From: Colius striatus
Taxonomy: Eukaryota > Chordata > Aves > Coliiformes > Coliidae
Direction of reading: 5' to 3'
DNA length: 64,000 bases
Assembly (NCBI RefSeq): GCF_028858725.1
Contig: NC_084760.1
Coordinates: 54,895,367-54,959,366 of the forward strand
Positions 34,171-47,725 of the stretch are shown one piece after another (positions within the stretch are counted from its first letter, which is position 1; each line of letters starts with the position of its first letter). Under the pieces are notes generated by a model. It was not told where the DNA came from. It made no database searches and saw only the letters and a program-made list of their open reading frames with translations. The position numbers and the translations under genes are program-made.

Positions 34171-37100
34171 CATTGATGTTGAGCTTGCTACGGCAGAGCT
34201 GGACCAGGGACCTCCCGAACATTTTTATCTTATATCCTTTGTACAGCTCTCAATGTCTGCATCTTGGAGAGGATGTCTTTTGAAATTATTCTAGGTTTTG
34301 CTTTTAAAAGCCTGTTCCTACTGTGTAAGTAACTTTTAAACTTCTTGCAGGAGACATTAGGTTTCATTGAGGTTATTAAGGCTGAATAATATATTACTTA
34401 CACCTGAAAATTGAATGTAGTGTGTACTCTAAACAGCTCTTAGAGGCTTGATTTTTTTTTTTTTTAAATTTAAGAAAAAAGAAAACAAAATCAAAGTGAA
34501 GCAGGAATAGATCCACTTACTAATAAAAAACCTGCTAAGGGGCAACTCTACTTACTAAAAATCAAATTTATTTGCCAGAATTAGCACTGAGTCAGAAAAA
34601 GTAGTTGTGAAATGAGCTGAACACAAAAAGCAAAATTCAGTACTCAAATGTATTCACACAGATATCGTTGACTGGGAATAGGATTGGCTCATAGCATGGA
34701 AATGAGTAAGGCTTTGCCAATCAAATTAAAACTGAGCCAAATTTCAGAAACCACGTCACAGGAACATTTCCCCACTCTGCTTCTGGTTGTGGTCTGGTGG
34801 TCTGATGAAGTGAGGAAGAAGACAGAAGTGGGAAATCAGCCAAATAGATGTGTCTCCAGGCACCAAGCAGCAAGAGGGTTGCAGCATAGTAGTAAGGTGC
34901 CTCACTGACTGCAAATGTTTCTCAAAAAGCTGAAATTGCACTGAAAATAAAGTATTTAGTAATTCTTGGATTTAGTAATTGGATGCCAGGGCTTTGTAAA
35001 AGTGATACTCTGCTTGTTGAATCCTAGATCTACTCCTCCTGAACAGGCATTTTGCTTCACTACATTTTTTTTTTCCTTCTCCACATATGTGACAATCGAT
35101 AACTTGTGTTATAGGAAGAATCATTCTATAGACCTGTTTTCACTTTGTTACTGAAGAGTGCTTTAAACATCTTTATTAACAGTACAGAAAATTAAACATG
35201 AAAATACAACTTACTGGTGTGGTGACTTAACAGCTGTTTAATATGGTTGGCAGATAGGGTTGATGGTATTATTATCCCCACATGAACTGAATCAGGCTGT
35301 ACAAAGTTGAGGAGAGGGGAAAAAAACAACAAAAAAACCCCTCAAAGCTTAAATTTGCCTAGATCTTCAAGGCAAAACAGTATATCTAAGCCAGCTATTT
35401 AGCTAAGGAATGTCTAATTAACATTTTGTGCGGATGGTGGAGGAGAATCCTGAGAGAAATTCTGATTCTAAAAAATTACTAGATGATTACTAACCAAGAT
35501 AGAGTTGATTTCACTCATATTCCTACATTATTTTTTAGGCTGCAAAATCTTTTTCAGTTATCTTCAGTGGGATCAGATAGTAATAAAAGCCTCTGGTCAC
35601 AGTGCTACTGAGCATAGCTGCAGATGGCACTTAGCAAGTCTAATGGGCCTGGTGAGATGGTGCTGCAGTGGTAGCTGAGCTGCATTTCAGTACAGTCTAC
35701 ATCTCTGAGTGCAGCGGCTTCCTTTACTTGTTATTCCTTTTTTTCTGAAGGGAAAAACCCATAGAGTCAGCAATGTGAGTCTTTCTTGAGATGCTAAACG
35801 CTATTAATGCAAAGAATAAAGTTATTCACAGAAATTAAGCCATTCACAATCTAATTCTGGATTATGTTCTCTAGATGCAAGTTGTCTGCAATGCAAAGGT
35901 GGTCCCAGGAGCCTGCCTACCTGGCAGGGCTGGAAGATTTCTCTCTTGGTAACGATGAGCTCTGCTGAATGATATGTGCAATACAGCAAACGTGATACAG
36001 TCATCTATACTGATGCTAATGCCTGTGGCGGCTCATCTGCATGCAAACAGTAGTCAGACCCGTGCTAACTATGCATGTACTGAGTAGATTACTAGCAAGA
36101 ACACTAGCATCTGCTCTGTCTAGTGGTATAATGATATGATGGTGGCAGAAATACTTAGGAAGAAACAGGTGTCTCCATTGCTTTAGGCTTTTCCACCAGC
36201 TTGGCACCATACTTCCCCATATTACTAGTCACACACTATGCAAGTGTGCTGCAAACATTTTAATTTGCCATTATGTGTATCACGTTTACACCATTAATCT
36301 ATAATAGTATAACCTTCCCTGTTATGAAACATTTAACTTGCACCTGAGAGGAAGAGAAAACAATGGCCAGTTGAACAAAAGAGACAGCTATATAGGATGC
36401 AGTGAGCTATGTGAAACTCTGCCAGATTCAAGCAAGCTAGCCATAAAGCTCCCATTTTTCCCACCAAGTAGGACAATGCTTGGCCAGTATTGTATACTGG
36501 TATGTGTTAAATGCTGGCTGTACAACTTGCTATGTGTTCTGTCTCTGCAAAGTCCAATTAGTAAAAAGTCACAGCATACTCTCCTCTGTCTGCTGAAGAT
36601 GTTTTTCTCTCTCATAGTACAACTTTCATTGTAATGGTATAAAAAAATGGGCAGCATGAAAAATTGATGAGGCTGTGTGTTCACTTTTAAAAACCACTAG
36701 TGTTTTATAGATACATTATGTATAATAAAATAAAATGCAAATTCGAAAAAGCTAGACAGATGGTACAGTTACAGGTTGGTTTTCTCTAACAGTTTCTTGG
36801 TGGTCTTTTCTACACACTGTGTTTCTGCATGTTGCTTCTATCAGATTTCCTCTTAATTCTGAGGTTTTGGCATTGTTTAGTGAAATTGTACTCCTTAGGG
36901 AACAGCCAGCCTTCATGTGCCCTGAGAATGTGTTTGGAGAAACAAAAAATGAATTATGGCTACACAGTGCTTTCTCAATACATTTTAATGGCAAGACTGG
37001 ATACAAAGAAAGCACAATCTACAGTCTGATGGATGGGACAGGAGTGATTACATAGAGGACAGAGGAGAGGCAGGCAGACTGGACTTGGACTTGGATAGCA

Positions 37101-40100
37101 AGGTTATTTCTGCCATATGGATTTTATAGTGGTTGCTGTAGGAAACCCAGGGCTTAGAATGGGGAAAAAAAAAAAAAATCGACCTGAAATTGATTGTTCA
37201 AAACATTAATGGTGTCTTCTTTGATGCAACAGTTCTCATCTTCAGTTTGATCACTTTTGACTAACTTTAGTAAGGCTGTACCTCAGAGAAGGTTCCACTA
37301 AGTAGGAGAAAGGGGATAGTCCTTGAGAGCTCTCTCCAAGTGCTTCTTTAGAGTGACAAAATGTGAGGACAATAACATGCAAAGATCAGGATTTTCCAAA
37401 AAGATAGTTAATTTTGTAGTGCCTGAGTATTTTTCAGGAAGCTTCAGTGGGGCTTGCTTTTTAGGAAGTGCTGGGTATCCATGGCCTGCAGCTCACTGTG
37501 CATCTCCTTTACACACATCGCTGACACCCACTGCAGAAAATCTTAGACTACCTACTTGCATCAAGTCTAGGTGATGAGAGAAGCCTCCTAAAACTAACTA
37601 ATTAAAAGAGCCATCGCAGTATCACAAGAAAAAACCCAAAACCTATGCATAAACCTCTCCGACTTCTGTTTGTTCACCCTTCCAGTCCAGCTAGTGGCAT
37701 CTGTTCTAGTGAGCCAGTATATCCCGTGCTTCTTGTCCAATAACAGCAAGAAAGTGGAAGTTGAAATTTCTATTTAAGGAAGCTTAATAAGTGTTTGCAT
37801 TCTTACAGTTTAACTATTTTTGAAAATAAAGCTACGAGTTAAGGATGCCAGAAAGTACAACAAAACCTGCAGACTCTTGCACACTCAGAACAGATGCTTT
37901 TGCCTGGAGCAGGAGGATAGAAAGAGAAAGACCGACGTGAAAGATTGGGAGAAGAAGAAAAGGTTTGGGGAACCTATGAAGAAAGAGGTAAGTTGAAGGA
38001 AAGGCCACAATGAAATTAAAGTTGGCATTATAAATAAATAATGCCATAATTTTCATGTTAGTGCAAAGCTGTGATTGCTGTTTTGTGCTGTTTGCTCTTG
38101 CTGATGGAACCCTGTCTTGCTGGATAAAGAGCATGTAACATTCCTGAATATGTTAATGCTATAAACTGTTCATAGATTAGCATATGCTGTCACAGAAACA
38201 CCTGAATTAGAGAAGGAAATGACCTGTCCTACCAACTTTACAAAAGTCCTTAACGGCCTCCTGCAGATCTACTGAAAGAAAGTAAGTGACTGACCCAGCT
38301 GTGATCTGAGGACATCACAAAATCTTATCTGCAAGCCTAGATCCTGTTTGTGCCTGCAGGCAGCACACTCAATTTACAACAAAAGCTGAAAGACCTTTGA
38401 AAACTGGCCCTTAGGGTCATATCCTCTGTCCTCATGTCTGTCAAGCATTTTTCCCCTCCAAGATATTCCTGGAGGCTTTTCTACTGCATGCTTGTCTTGT
38501 TTCTTTTCTTTTTTCGTGTGACAGAAACAACAACCTTTGGGAGAGTTCATATAATGAGATTACATTTCCTTTAGCCAGTCTCACTGCTACTGTTTTGAAA
38601 GTAACTCCCAATATAGTTTTATACTCCAATTCATTATTATAGAATCTGTTCATCTCTCATGCTAAACAATAACAACAAAGAAGTTCCTAAAGGAGTTCCC
38701 AGTACCTGGCATTTTCTTTTCTTTCCTTTGGCAATTTTCCTTTTCTGTCTTTGCTTAGGATGTGTGATTCTAATAATTTGAGATTCTAATAATTTGGTTT
38801 ACTAATTTTTTTCTTTAGATTCCTGCAATTCAGGCTGAGGATGAGGGGGATTAATGTTTCTTTGAACAAAGCAGTAGGGTTCTGTTTAAGGTTGCTACGT
38901 TTCCTAAAGAAAGACAGCTTATAATAGCTTCTGATTTTGGTTTTTTTCTTTTACCATAACTGGATCCCTTCTGTGAGTAATGCTTTGTCCCCGTACTCTC
39001 ACAGGCATTGTCGTGTGCTTTTCAGCTTGGCACTGCTATAAACCAGCTTTCTCCATAGGGGATATTTTACCCTTTAAATGTTTACATACTTGCACCTCTC
39101 TTCAAAAGTGTCACACCACCCGTATATAGCATTTTCAGTTAAATATTTTGCTGTGCCTTTCTCAGCCTTCAAAGTTATTTAATTTATCTGTTATAACTCT
39201 GTAAAACTCACTTATTTTCATCCTTCTTGTATTACTATTAAATATCCTACTGAGTAAATCTGAAAGCATTTAGAACTGTAAATCTCAAACCTGATAAAGG
39301 GAGAACACTTAATTTGTTTGAAGCATTTACATTAATGGAAACTGCTCAGTTGAAGCATAGTATAAACCAGGTAGTTTATAAAATACTGAAGTCAGTTTTT
39401 CTAGATGATTCTAGAGGTCTAAGAATAAGAAGCAAGGCAAAATTACATTTTGTAATTGAGAGGCTGCTAACTAGAAAAATAAAAAAACAGATTCAGAAGG
39501 GAATTGGTAGGCAGTCTAAAAATATTTTATTTCTTTCCTTGTGTTTGCTTTTTTTACACTAGTAAGTTAGTCCATTGGAAGTCATACTTCATTATAACTG
39601 ATGGGAGAACTTGGCTGAAATCAACTTTCAAAATCTCTGTAAGCATGAATCACATAACCGGGAGGCAAAAGAAAACACAAGCTAAATTACCAAGGGTGCG
39701 GTCCGTGACAAGACATGGCTTCATAGACTTCATGTTAAATAGCTTTTCCACTAGATCTCTTTTGGTATGTAACTGCTTAGCCCTTTCCCCAGATACACTG
39801 TCTGTGGCAGAACTGTGCAAGCACTCAAAGAGTCTTGCAGCAATCACTAGCCTTTGCTTCAGCTCTGCATCTGGGTCATTGAATTCCACATCATCTCTAC
39901 TCAGAATGAGAGTACAGTTAACAATTAATGAAAACATTCTGTTTAGTGAACTCACAGGAATCTAATAAAATTGTTTCCAACCCTACCTGGACTCTTAGTG
40001 GTGGTGTATGAGCAAGTATTAATATGTGGGCTGTGCCAAGCTGGGCAAGACCATCCTGCTTGGTGTTTGTCAGTTTTCATTGGAAATGAGAACTGTAAAG

Positions 40101-40436
40101 TACCCTGCAGATGTACCAAACATTCTCTGGAACAATGTTCAGATAACAATGGGAAAATAATTCATTAACAGATCCAGTTTTTCTTTTTTATTTTAGCTGC
40201 TCAATAAGCAGCAAGTTCATTTGTCTAAAAATGGCATTTAGTGTCATTTGAGATGTCCTCAGGTACAGTGTGTGGTATCCAGCTGCTCCAGACTAGTGTA
40301 GGCATCCTTTGACCTGTGCCACTTCTGCCAGACAAGTGTACATGTCTCAAATGCCTTAGAGCAATAGAGGCCTGATTTAGTCCATTGATTCAAGCCTTCT
40401 GTGTTTATATTAGGCAAGCAAGAGATTAGAGCCACC
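34171..40436. other. Intergenic, 6.3 kb, with one unidentified exon-like block
   Basis: Mostly AT-rich unique sequence with short homopolymers (34451-34465 T/A, 37165-37178 A). No repeat family was recognised. The block at 39691-39896 is listed separately. Confidence 0.55.
39691..39896 (-). other. Unidentified exon-like open block
   Basis: A minus-strand frame open from 39955 to 39650 contains a protein-like segment: DDVEFNDPDAELKQRLVIAA, then RLFECLHSSATDSVSGERAK and QLHTKRDLVEKLFNMKSMKP. It is bounded by a possible weak acceptor (CATTCTGAGTAG) and a donor (CCCTTG|GTAATT), 206 bp apart. I do not recognise the protein. It could be an exon of an unannotated minus-strand transcript, a relic of a retrocopy, or chance. 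The plus strand is also open over 153 codons, which weakens the coding case. Confidence 0.3.
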
Positions 40437-40866
40437 AAGATGACCAGGGGACTAGAACAGATTCCTTATGAGGAAAGATTGGCTGTTTAGTCTAGAGGAG
40501 ACTGAGGGCGAACCTCCTTAATATTTACAAATATATAAATGGTGGGTGTCAGGAGGATGGGGCAGCATTTTTTTCTATGGTATCTAGCCTTTTCTAGGAC
40601 AAGGAGTAATGGCATGAATCTGGAACACAAAAAGTTCCATTTAAACATAAGAAAAAACTGTTTCACTGTGAGGGTGACGGAGCAGTGGCACAGGCTGCCC
40701 AGGGAGGGTGTGGAGTCTCCTTCCTTGGAGGTCTTCAAGACCTACCTGGACATGTTCCTATGTGACCTGATCTAGGTGGAGCTGCTTCTGCAGGAGGGTT
40801 GGACTAGATGATCTCTAAAGGTCCCTTCCAACTCCTATCATTCTATGATTCTATAATTCTATGACC
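40437..40866 (+). mobile_element. CR1 LINE fragment
   Basis: The ORF2 C-terminus reads on the plus strand as HKKFHLNIRKNCFTVRVTEQ, then [20 protein letters not shown]. It is followed by GATCTAGGTGGAGCTGCTTC, GGACTAGATGATCTCTAAAG, CCTTCCAACTCCTATC and the ATTCTATGATTCTATAATTCTATGA tail. About 430 bp. Confidence 0.94.
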
Positions 40867-43687
40867 CTGAATTAAAAGTGGGTTTCAGAGGAACTAACTT
40901 AAGGTGAAGTTAAAGGCAAGTCTTGCAAGAAAGCTAAGCATCTCCTATATTTCTATGATTTTCTCCTAGTTCCATGTATATCTTAAATGCACCAAAATGG
41001 TCCTAGCCACCTGTAAATATAGGAAGTTTTACTACATGAAATTCATGCACCTACTTAATTCCTGCTTAGATGCCAACATCTTGTGTATAAAATAGTACCT
41101 GTCATTTAGTTCATTCTATTTGCTTTTCACTAGTATGCCCATTCCTCTTAACTTAGAGGCACTTCATGTGAAAATCAATTACAGTGTAGGGTCAGACCTG
41201 TGAACACAGAAGTTAAAGAAGTTGATTTTCTTTAATTTTCATTTTGTTATGTTTGAAATAAATTCCAAGGGCTTATGATTTCTGATGGGAGGATCAATTT
41301 AGCCTTAGCAATGTCTTATTTAACATGCTTTCTAGCACAGAAAAAAACCCCCTGCTTTCATAGAAGTTTTTCCTTCAAGTTATATGTCTATTGGAGTCTG
41401 TTCTTCATAGCAATTTTGAATTTTCCCAGGTAAAGTGACAATTCATCATTTTAAAGTGATGTTATCACTCGGATTAGAACTCATATTTTTTTTGTTTTCC
41501 AGGGAAGCAAAAATAAAATTAAAATAGACAGCTAATTTCTGTGTCAAGAAAATATTCCTTCATAGATGACAGGAAAAAGAGGCATAGGTGTTTGGCATAT
41601 TAGAATCTGACTGTAGTTATATTTCAAAGAATGAATGCACAAGGTTGAAATGTAATACTTGTCAGGTTCCCAATGCAAAAACATATTTCAAAGCCTCACA
41701 ATTCAACTCACCTTGAAGAACTCTTTACCCAGCTCTAGGAAGAGCTCTGGTTCAATGCACATCAAAATGGTGGGAGTTTCATAGTAGAAAAACAGAACTT
41801 AGTTCAATCTTCTCAAGGACAAACCAGGGCAAGAGCTGTAGGACATGTCAGTGGAAACGATTTTATAATATTCTAGCAACAAAGGAGGAACTAGTTTTCT
41901 TCCATGTTGTACTTAGGTAAATTTCAATGTTACTATGAGCCAAAGGGCAACTACTACTTGAAAACTTGGCACCATACTGCTTCCACTGAGGTCCCTGAGC
42001 TGTATCAAGAATGGCTTACAAGAGATATTCCATAAGAATAAACCCATGCCTTGCAGTTGGCACCCCAGAAGAGGTAGGGTCAACAGGGAGAGTTAGCATT
42101 GGCTAGATGGATCAGACAAGGAGAGAGGTATCTCCAATATGAAATCATAGGGCTCGGGTGGCAAATGGCTTCAATACAGGTCTTCCTTACTAAAAGTCTT
42201 AGTGCCCAGATAGAATTTCTAACTCCTGATGATGACTAGTTATCAAAAAGACAAATAAACTATTATTTGTCAGGAAAAAGTTATCTTGTCTTTCAGCTTT
42301 TCTCACCTTTTTGCTCCTGATTCATCCTCTATACCAAAGTCTGCCAACATTGCTTAGCAGTCTCCTGTTCTGGAAGTCATCTCACTGAAACTCTGCTGGA
42401 GTTCCTGGGCAGAAAAATGCTATTCATTTAATTAAAATCATCTAGAAGATGAAGGGTATGTGTGCAGTAGGCTATGTCTTCACAACTATCATTGAGACAG
42501 CAGCATATGCAGCAATTTGACTGAGACATTAAAACCATGCACCCTGTGCACTCAGGCAGGTGACATTGTTAGACTGATATTGCCCAGCTTCTGACAATTT
42601 TCCAGCTTGTACAGCTGTTGTGAACATATGGGTCTTAATGTCTATGTAGTTAGCAATTCTTCCTCTTGCTTTTTCTTACGTAAACACACACATCCGACAG
42701 CCTACTGAGCACACTGAACATTAAAATAACAGACTTGCTTTCACAACAAGATAGTAATGGATTCAACTCACCTTAATTATTGAATAGCTTCATTGCCTCA
42801 GAAAAAATCTGAGTGTATTGCCAGGTCTGTGATCTGCTGATTTGATATTGGTAGATATTTGCGAGAGCATTCAGCTAGGTATGTAGGGGAATCCAAAAAC
42901 TCTGAGCTAAGGCACGATTTGCTTCTTACCGATAATCTATAAGATTTTAGAGGTATAGAAGCATACTGCATTTTACCTGGCTACAGTAGCTTAGGTGGAA
43001 AGGTAGGTGCTGCAAGTTTTAGTGCTAATTTTATAGAATTTTGACAGCAGGAGAAAGTGCCCTGTTCTTCCAAACATGGGTTCAGTCCAAATGATAAATG
43101 GGAAGACCATGAACAACTGCATTACCCTGCAGCATTATTTATTAATTCAGCAAATTCAAATATATAGCAATCTTGAGAATTTCAGTAATTAAAGTCCAAA
43201 GTGAACCGCATGTGTAAGCCAGCTATTTTCTCATCGATATTCAATGTGGAAAGAAAATTCAACAGTCTCACCTTTTGGCAAATTATGCTTTGGAGGGAAG
43301 AACACTAAGGAACAGAAATTGAACGCTAATCCTTCAATAGCCAAGTTAGAGGAAAAGTTGGGAGTAAGGTAACCAGCTCCTTAAATCACATAAAGAGTCA
43401 CTACTATGAAAATCCTTATCTCCACAAAAATGGAGTTTTACTTATGGTTGCTCTCAGAAAGTGAAAAAAAAAAATCATTTTAAACTATTGGTACTAAGAT
43501 ATAGGAATAAGATCACATTAGTGCATTCACCTATGCAGAAGTACAGCCTTAGAAGCAATTATTGGGTAAAAATCTGGAGCATGGGAAGGGCTTATGAGAT
43601 CAGGAGATAACTGGAAGACTAGTGGAGCTTCAGCTTTCAGTGAAGGCATCGAGACTGATTAGGTCCCTACAGACTTGACTGTCCTTC
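40867..43687. other. Intergenic, 2.8 kb, nothing identified
   Basis: AT-rich unique sequence without long open frames, repeats or RNA genes that I can recognise. Confidence 0.55.
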
Positions 43688-44624
43688 CTTGTTGCCATGG
43701 TTTTGGCCCAATAGGGAACAAGGGACTGTGATCAGCCATAAGTGGCAAGGGCCTTTGGAATAGTATAAGGAGAGGGAGGGCTCAATTGCCACTTATAGTC
43801 CCAGGTAAGACAGACAGGACTAATCAACTTAGGGAAGAAAACAAAAACCAATTTAACCCACCACTAACCCAAAACATAAAACCCCTAGACAAAACAAACA
43901 CAACACAGAGTGGTAGAACCACAAAGAGCACAACCAACCCTTTAAGACCACCTTCTCTCCACCTCTCCCCTCTTCCCCAGGCTCAGAGCCTTCATCCCAG
44001 TGTCTATACCTCTTCCTCATCGAACAGCTCAGGGGTCAGTGAATGGGGGTTTAAGTCCTGCCACTTGTCTCTCCTCAAGGCAGATGGACTCCTCACCAGT
44101 CCTCCCTGCTCCAGCGTGGGGTCACTCACAGGCCGGGCAACTCTGCATGGGCCTCACCAACGTGCATTCATCCCGAGGGCTGCAGCTCCTCTCTGCCTCT
44201 CATGTGGGTCTCTGCAGTGTGCAAGCTCTCCAGCATGGCCTGCGCCATGGCCACCTCCTCACACAGTCTCCTGCCCATCAGGTGCACTCACCTGGAGCTG
44301 TTGATGGCTCTCAGTCTTGCCATTGAGCTCCGTGGGCTGCAGGCATTTTCACCATGGGTTGCAGAAGGGTCCCCAGTCCAACGCTCCTCCTTCCTCCTTC
44401 TCTGCAGAGTCCACATGGTCACCTCTATCTTGTACTACTCCTCCACCTCCTGCTTCAGATTTCCCTTCTTAAATAGTGATGGCAGAGGTGCCAGATTGTT
44501 CTGGCCAGCTGGAGGTGAGTTCACCTCAGAGCTGGGGGATATTTTGAGAACTGGGACCAGCACTGCAGCTCTCTCCCCCTGTTACCAATCAAAAAACATC
44601 TCCACACAAACCCATGACACTTAT
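43688..44624 (-). mobile_element. Solo ERV LTR (family A), minus strand
   Basis: The LTR spans 43693-44619 (927 bp). On the minus strand it begins TGTCATGGGTTTGTGTG and ends GGGCCAAAACCATGGCA. Flanking 5-mers CTTGT (43688-43692) and CTTAT (44620-44624) are a target duplication with one change. It is homologous to the plus-strand LTR at 32416-33324, including the shared GTGTGAGGAGGTGGCCATG word. Open frames of up to 172 codons inside are not retroviral genes. Confidence 0.88.
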
Positions 44625-46224
44625 TTAGCTATTCCAATCCCCAAATGATTTTCTTGTTCTCCTTTTACCTCCAGGTAACAATTTGCACTGGCTTACCACA
44701 TACTGATTATTCTGATTTTTTTAGTTATGAGTTTTAAGGGAACCTATCTGTCCCAGATACAGTAGATACAATCAGTGTCATAGAAATTCTATGTTGAAAA
44801 AGGTTGAATCTGTCATTTAATCCAACCCCTTTCATAGCTATATCTTCCTTCCATTTGTTGTCAGAGGTGATCCATGAAGAATATAACTCTACTTGCCAAA
44901 AAGATAATAATTTCCAAAGCTTGGGAAAAAAAGGCAACTAAAAAGGAGCAAGAGTGAGATCTACCCAAACCATTAATGTTATGGCACTGCACATGAACAC
45001 TTGTGACTTTGCGTAAAATTTGTACTGGACCTGCACTTCTTACTGATCATATACAGCCACTAAATCTTGCATTAATGAGCTACTTTTAGGAAGTGTCATT
45101 CAAAGTAAGTCCTTACAAATGAGATAATTTCTGTTTCCTACCTTTATCCATGATTTGCTCCACCCTGTGCCATGATTCAAAGTCCAAGTTGTTTGGATAC
45201 TCAGTCTTATTTTGAGAACTACATTCATCCAGCAAAATTCTTAATATAATGCACAGAGCACTGCTCACTATGAAACCAAATAGACAAGAAAGTAAAAATT
45301 AAGCAATGAAAAAAAAAATCCAAACTGAGAAGGCAAACTGAAAACCTAAGTGACTGTGATGATCACAATGGAACAAATACCTCAAGTTGATTGTTTCAAA
45401 ACCAAATCAGATTACATTTACAGGAGTATAATCCATATTGAAGCATTAATCATGTCACTGTCTGGTTTGTATCATTAGTATTTCAAAAAGACTTATATGC
45501 ATTTTTCTTCCATAGAAATCTCTCACACTCCTGTAGGACACACCATTATTACTGCACTTCTGTGTTGATGGGTCTTTCCAGCAGCTGGAAATTCTAAACT
45601 ATCACAGCATCTTTTCCAAAGAGGTAATAGTTTACCAGAAACTGCCATGGCAAATTGTCCTTTGAATAAGCTTGTACACATCCATCATGCAGTGCATAGC
45701 TTTCAATAGGAGTTTTTCATCTTTATGTGATACATTTCTTTTTCAGATTTTTTCATCTTCTTTGATTTGATGTTTAAAAATCACCCATGACTTTGGAAAT
45801 ATCTCCTTATACTGTTCACTTTATGGAGATTAATCTCCGCAGCCTTCAAAGTGAGCAGAAGATGTAGACGTTTCTTATTTTCCCATGACTATATTTCAGC
45901 TCACTCTGCTACAATGAAGAAGTAGACCTCAACTGCGAAAATACAAAATCAGGTTTAGACCTGGAAATAGCTTTCATTAGGTTCTCCCATCTATGGTTTT
46001 GCCATTTTGGAATTGCTGTATTTCAAGGGCTTTTGTCAAAGCTAGTTATAAAGAACTCAGGCCATACAAAGACTGAGAGCAAAACCAATGAATTTGCAGT
46101 TTCACTTCCCTAATAGTTGGAAAATATTTTCCTTCACTTGAGAGGATCGTTAATAGTCTGCTTTTTATTTCCAGTTTTTGTATTTTCTCACCTTCCTTTC
46201 AGAAAACCAATTAGTTAGGCAAAC
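44625..46224. other. Intergenic with one CR1 relic
   Basis: At about 44778-44835, TCATAGAAATTCTATG and later TTTAATCCAACCCC look like a heavily eroded CR1 3' end in minus orientation. The rest is unique AT-rich sequence. Confidence 0.5.
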
Positions 46225-46401
46225 TGAGCAGTGGCACAGGCTGCCCAGAGGAGCCGTGGAGGCTCCTTTCTTGGAGATTTTCAAGACCCACCTGGACATG
46301 TTCCTATGCCACCTGATCTAGGTGACCCTACTTCTGCAGGGGGGTTGGCCTAGATGATCTCCAAAGGTCCCTTCCAACCCTACCATTCTATGATTCTATG
46401 A
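46225..46401 (+). mobile_element. CR1 3'-end fragment
   Basis: It carries GAGCAGTGGCACAGGCTGCC, TTCAAGACCCACCTGGACAT, TTGGCCTAGATGATCTCCAA and the full ATTCTATGATTCTATGA tail. It is close to the common young CR1 3' UTR. Confidence 0.94.
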
Positions 46402-46747
46402 AACAGGAAAATATAAAACTTTGCCTATCTTCTTCATTTCAATTTCTGTTACTGGCTTGGAGTGTAAATTATACTGTTCTGTGCCTACTGCCTTGATTTG
46501 TCTGTATGTAATTCTAATGCAGATAGCAACGGAAGATTTATTGTAGACAAAAGAACCTTCTGCAGGACAAATTCTGTGAAAGTGTGTTTTTTAATTAAAA
46601 TTCATATCTGCTTCATTATAATCAATAGAGTAATAAAGCTTATGTCCAAGAGAAGAGATTAAATTCTTTTGACCTTGTAAAGTACTATACCTCTTATGCT
46701 TTTTTCTTTACATATCCTTATAGCTTTGTACTAAGCGAAGTAGCTGA

Positions 46748-47325
46748 AGATCTGTGGTAGTTTGACCCTGGCTGGATGCCAGGTGCACACTACACCGCTC
46801 AATCCCCCACCTCCTCAGCAGGTCAGGGAAGGGGAGAAAATAAGATGGGAGTCTCGTGGGTTGAGATAAAGCAGTTTAATAGAGAAACAGCAAAGCCGCA
46901 CGCGTGGGAAGCAAAGCGAAAGCAGATAAAGCTGTTACTCTCTACTTCCCATCAGCAGCGATATCTGGCCACCTCCTGAGAAGCAGGGCTTTGGTATGCA
47001 TAGCAGTTGCTTTTGGAAGGCCAGAAATGAATCTTGCCTCCCCTTCCTACTCCTTTCCCCCAGTTTATATTACTGAGCTATGTAGTATGGAATACTACAT
47101 GTAGTATGGAATATCTCCTTGGTCAGCCTGGGTCAGCTGTTCTGGCCGTGGTCCCTCCCAAGATTGTGCTCACCCACAGCTATTGGTGAAGGTGGGGGAA
47201 GGAATGCTGGAGGGACAGCCCTGATGCTGTGCGAGCAATAGTCATAATATTGATATCAACAGTAAGTACAGCACTGCAAGAGCTACTGTGGAAAATCACT
47301 ACCATCCCAGACTCACTACAAGATT
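46748..47325 (-). mobile_element. Solo ERV LTR (family B, TGTGGTAGTTTGACCC type)
   Basis: The LTR spans 46753-47320 (568 bp). In minus orientation TTAAACTGCTTTATCTCAAC lies near the 3' end, as usual for this family's polyadenylation region. The plus-strand ends are TGTGGTAGTTTGACCCTGGC and CAGACTCACTACA. Flanking 5-mers AGATC and AGATT agree at four of five positions. It contains a local duplication, TGTAGTATGGAATA (47081-47094 and 47100-47114), the first copy lying in a 9-bp perfect hairpin (47080-47100). Confidence 0.85.
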
Positions 47326-47725
47326 TTACTGTATTTCCACAATATATTCTATATTTTCTTAAGGATAGTCACAGGATAAGCCTCATTATTAAGAATTTTT
47401 GCTGAAAAATAAATAGTAGAATTGATGTGATTTTGTACGAGATATTTTATTAGGCGTGACCTAGAGTACCTATGTTCTTCTGGAAAGTCCCTTGCAGGTT
47501 TAAGATGGAATCAATCAAGCAGCAGGAAAAACAGCAACACAAACTGCAGCCTGCATATAACTCACATTGGAAAAAAGGATTGGAATGATGCGTGCCAGAA
47601 ACATTCCTAAGACATTCCTGAAATACATTAATGTAAACATTAAAATGGATAATTTTGAACAATGAGTACCTTTGTAATTATCAAACTGTACCTTGAAATA
47701 TAATGTAAAGATGAAAAATATATGA
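47321..47725. other. Spacer between two solo LTRs
   Basis: 405 bp of AT-rich sequence with no recognisable content. Confidence 0.6.

Noticed and set aside
43786..44648. Plus-strand ORFs of 172, 108 and 148 codons
   Set aside because: They are antisense to the LTR at 43693-44619, and the last one runs past its end. They have no protein features.
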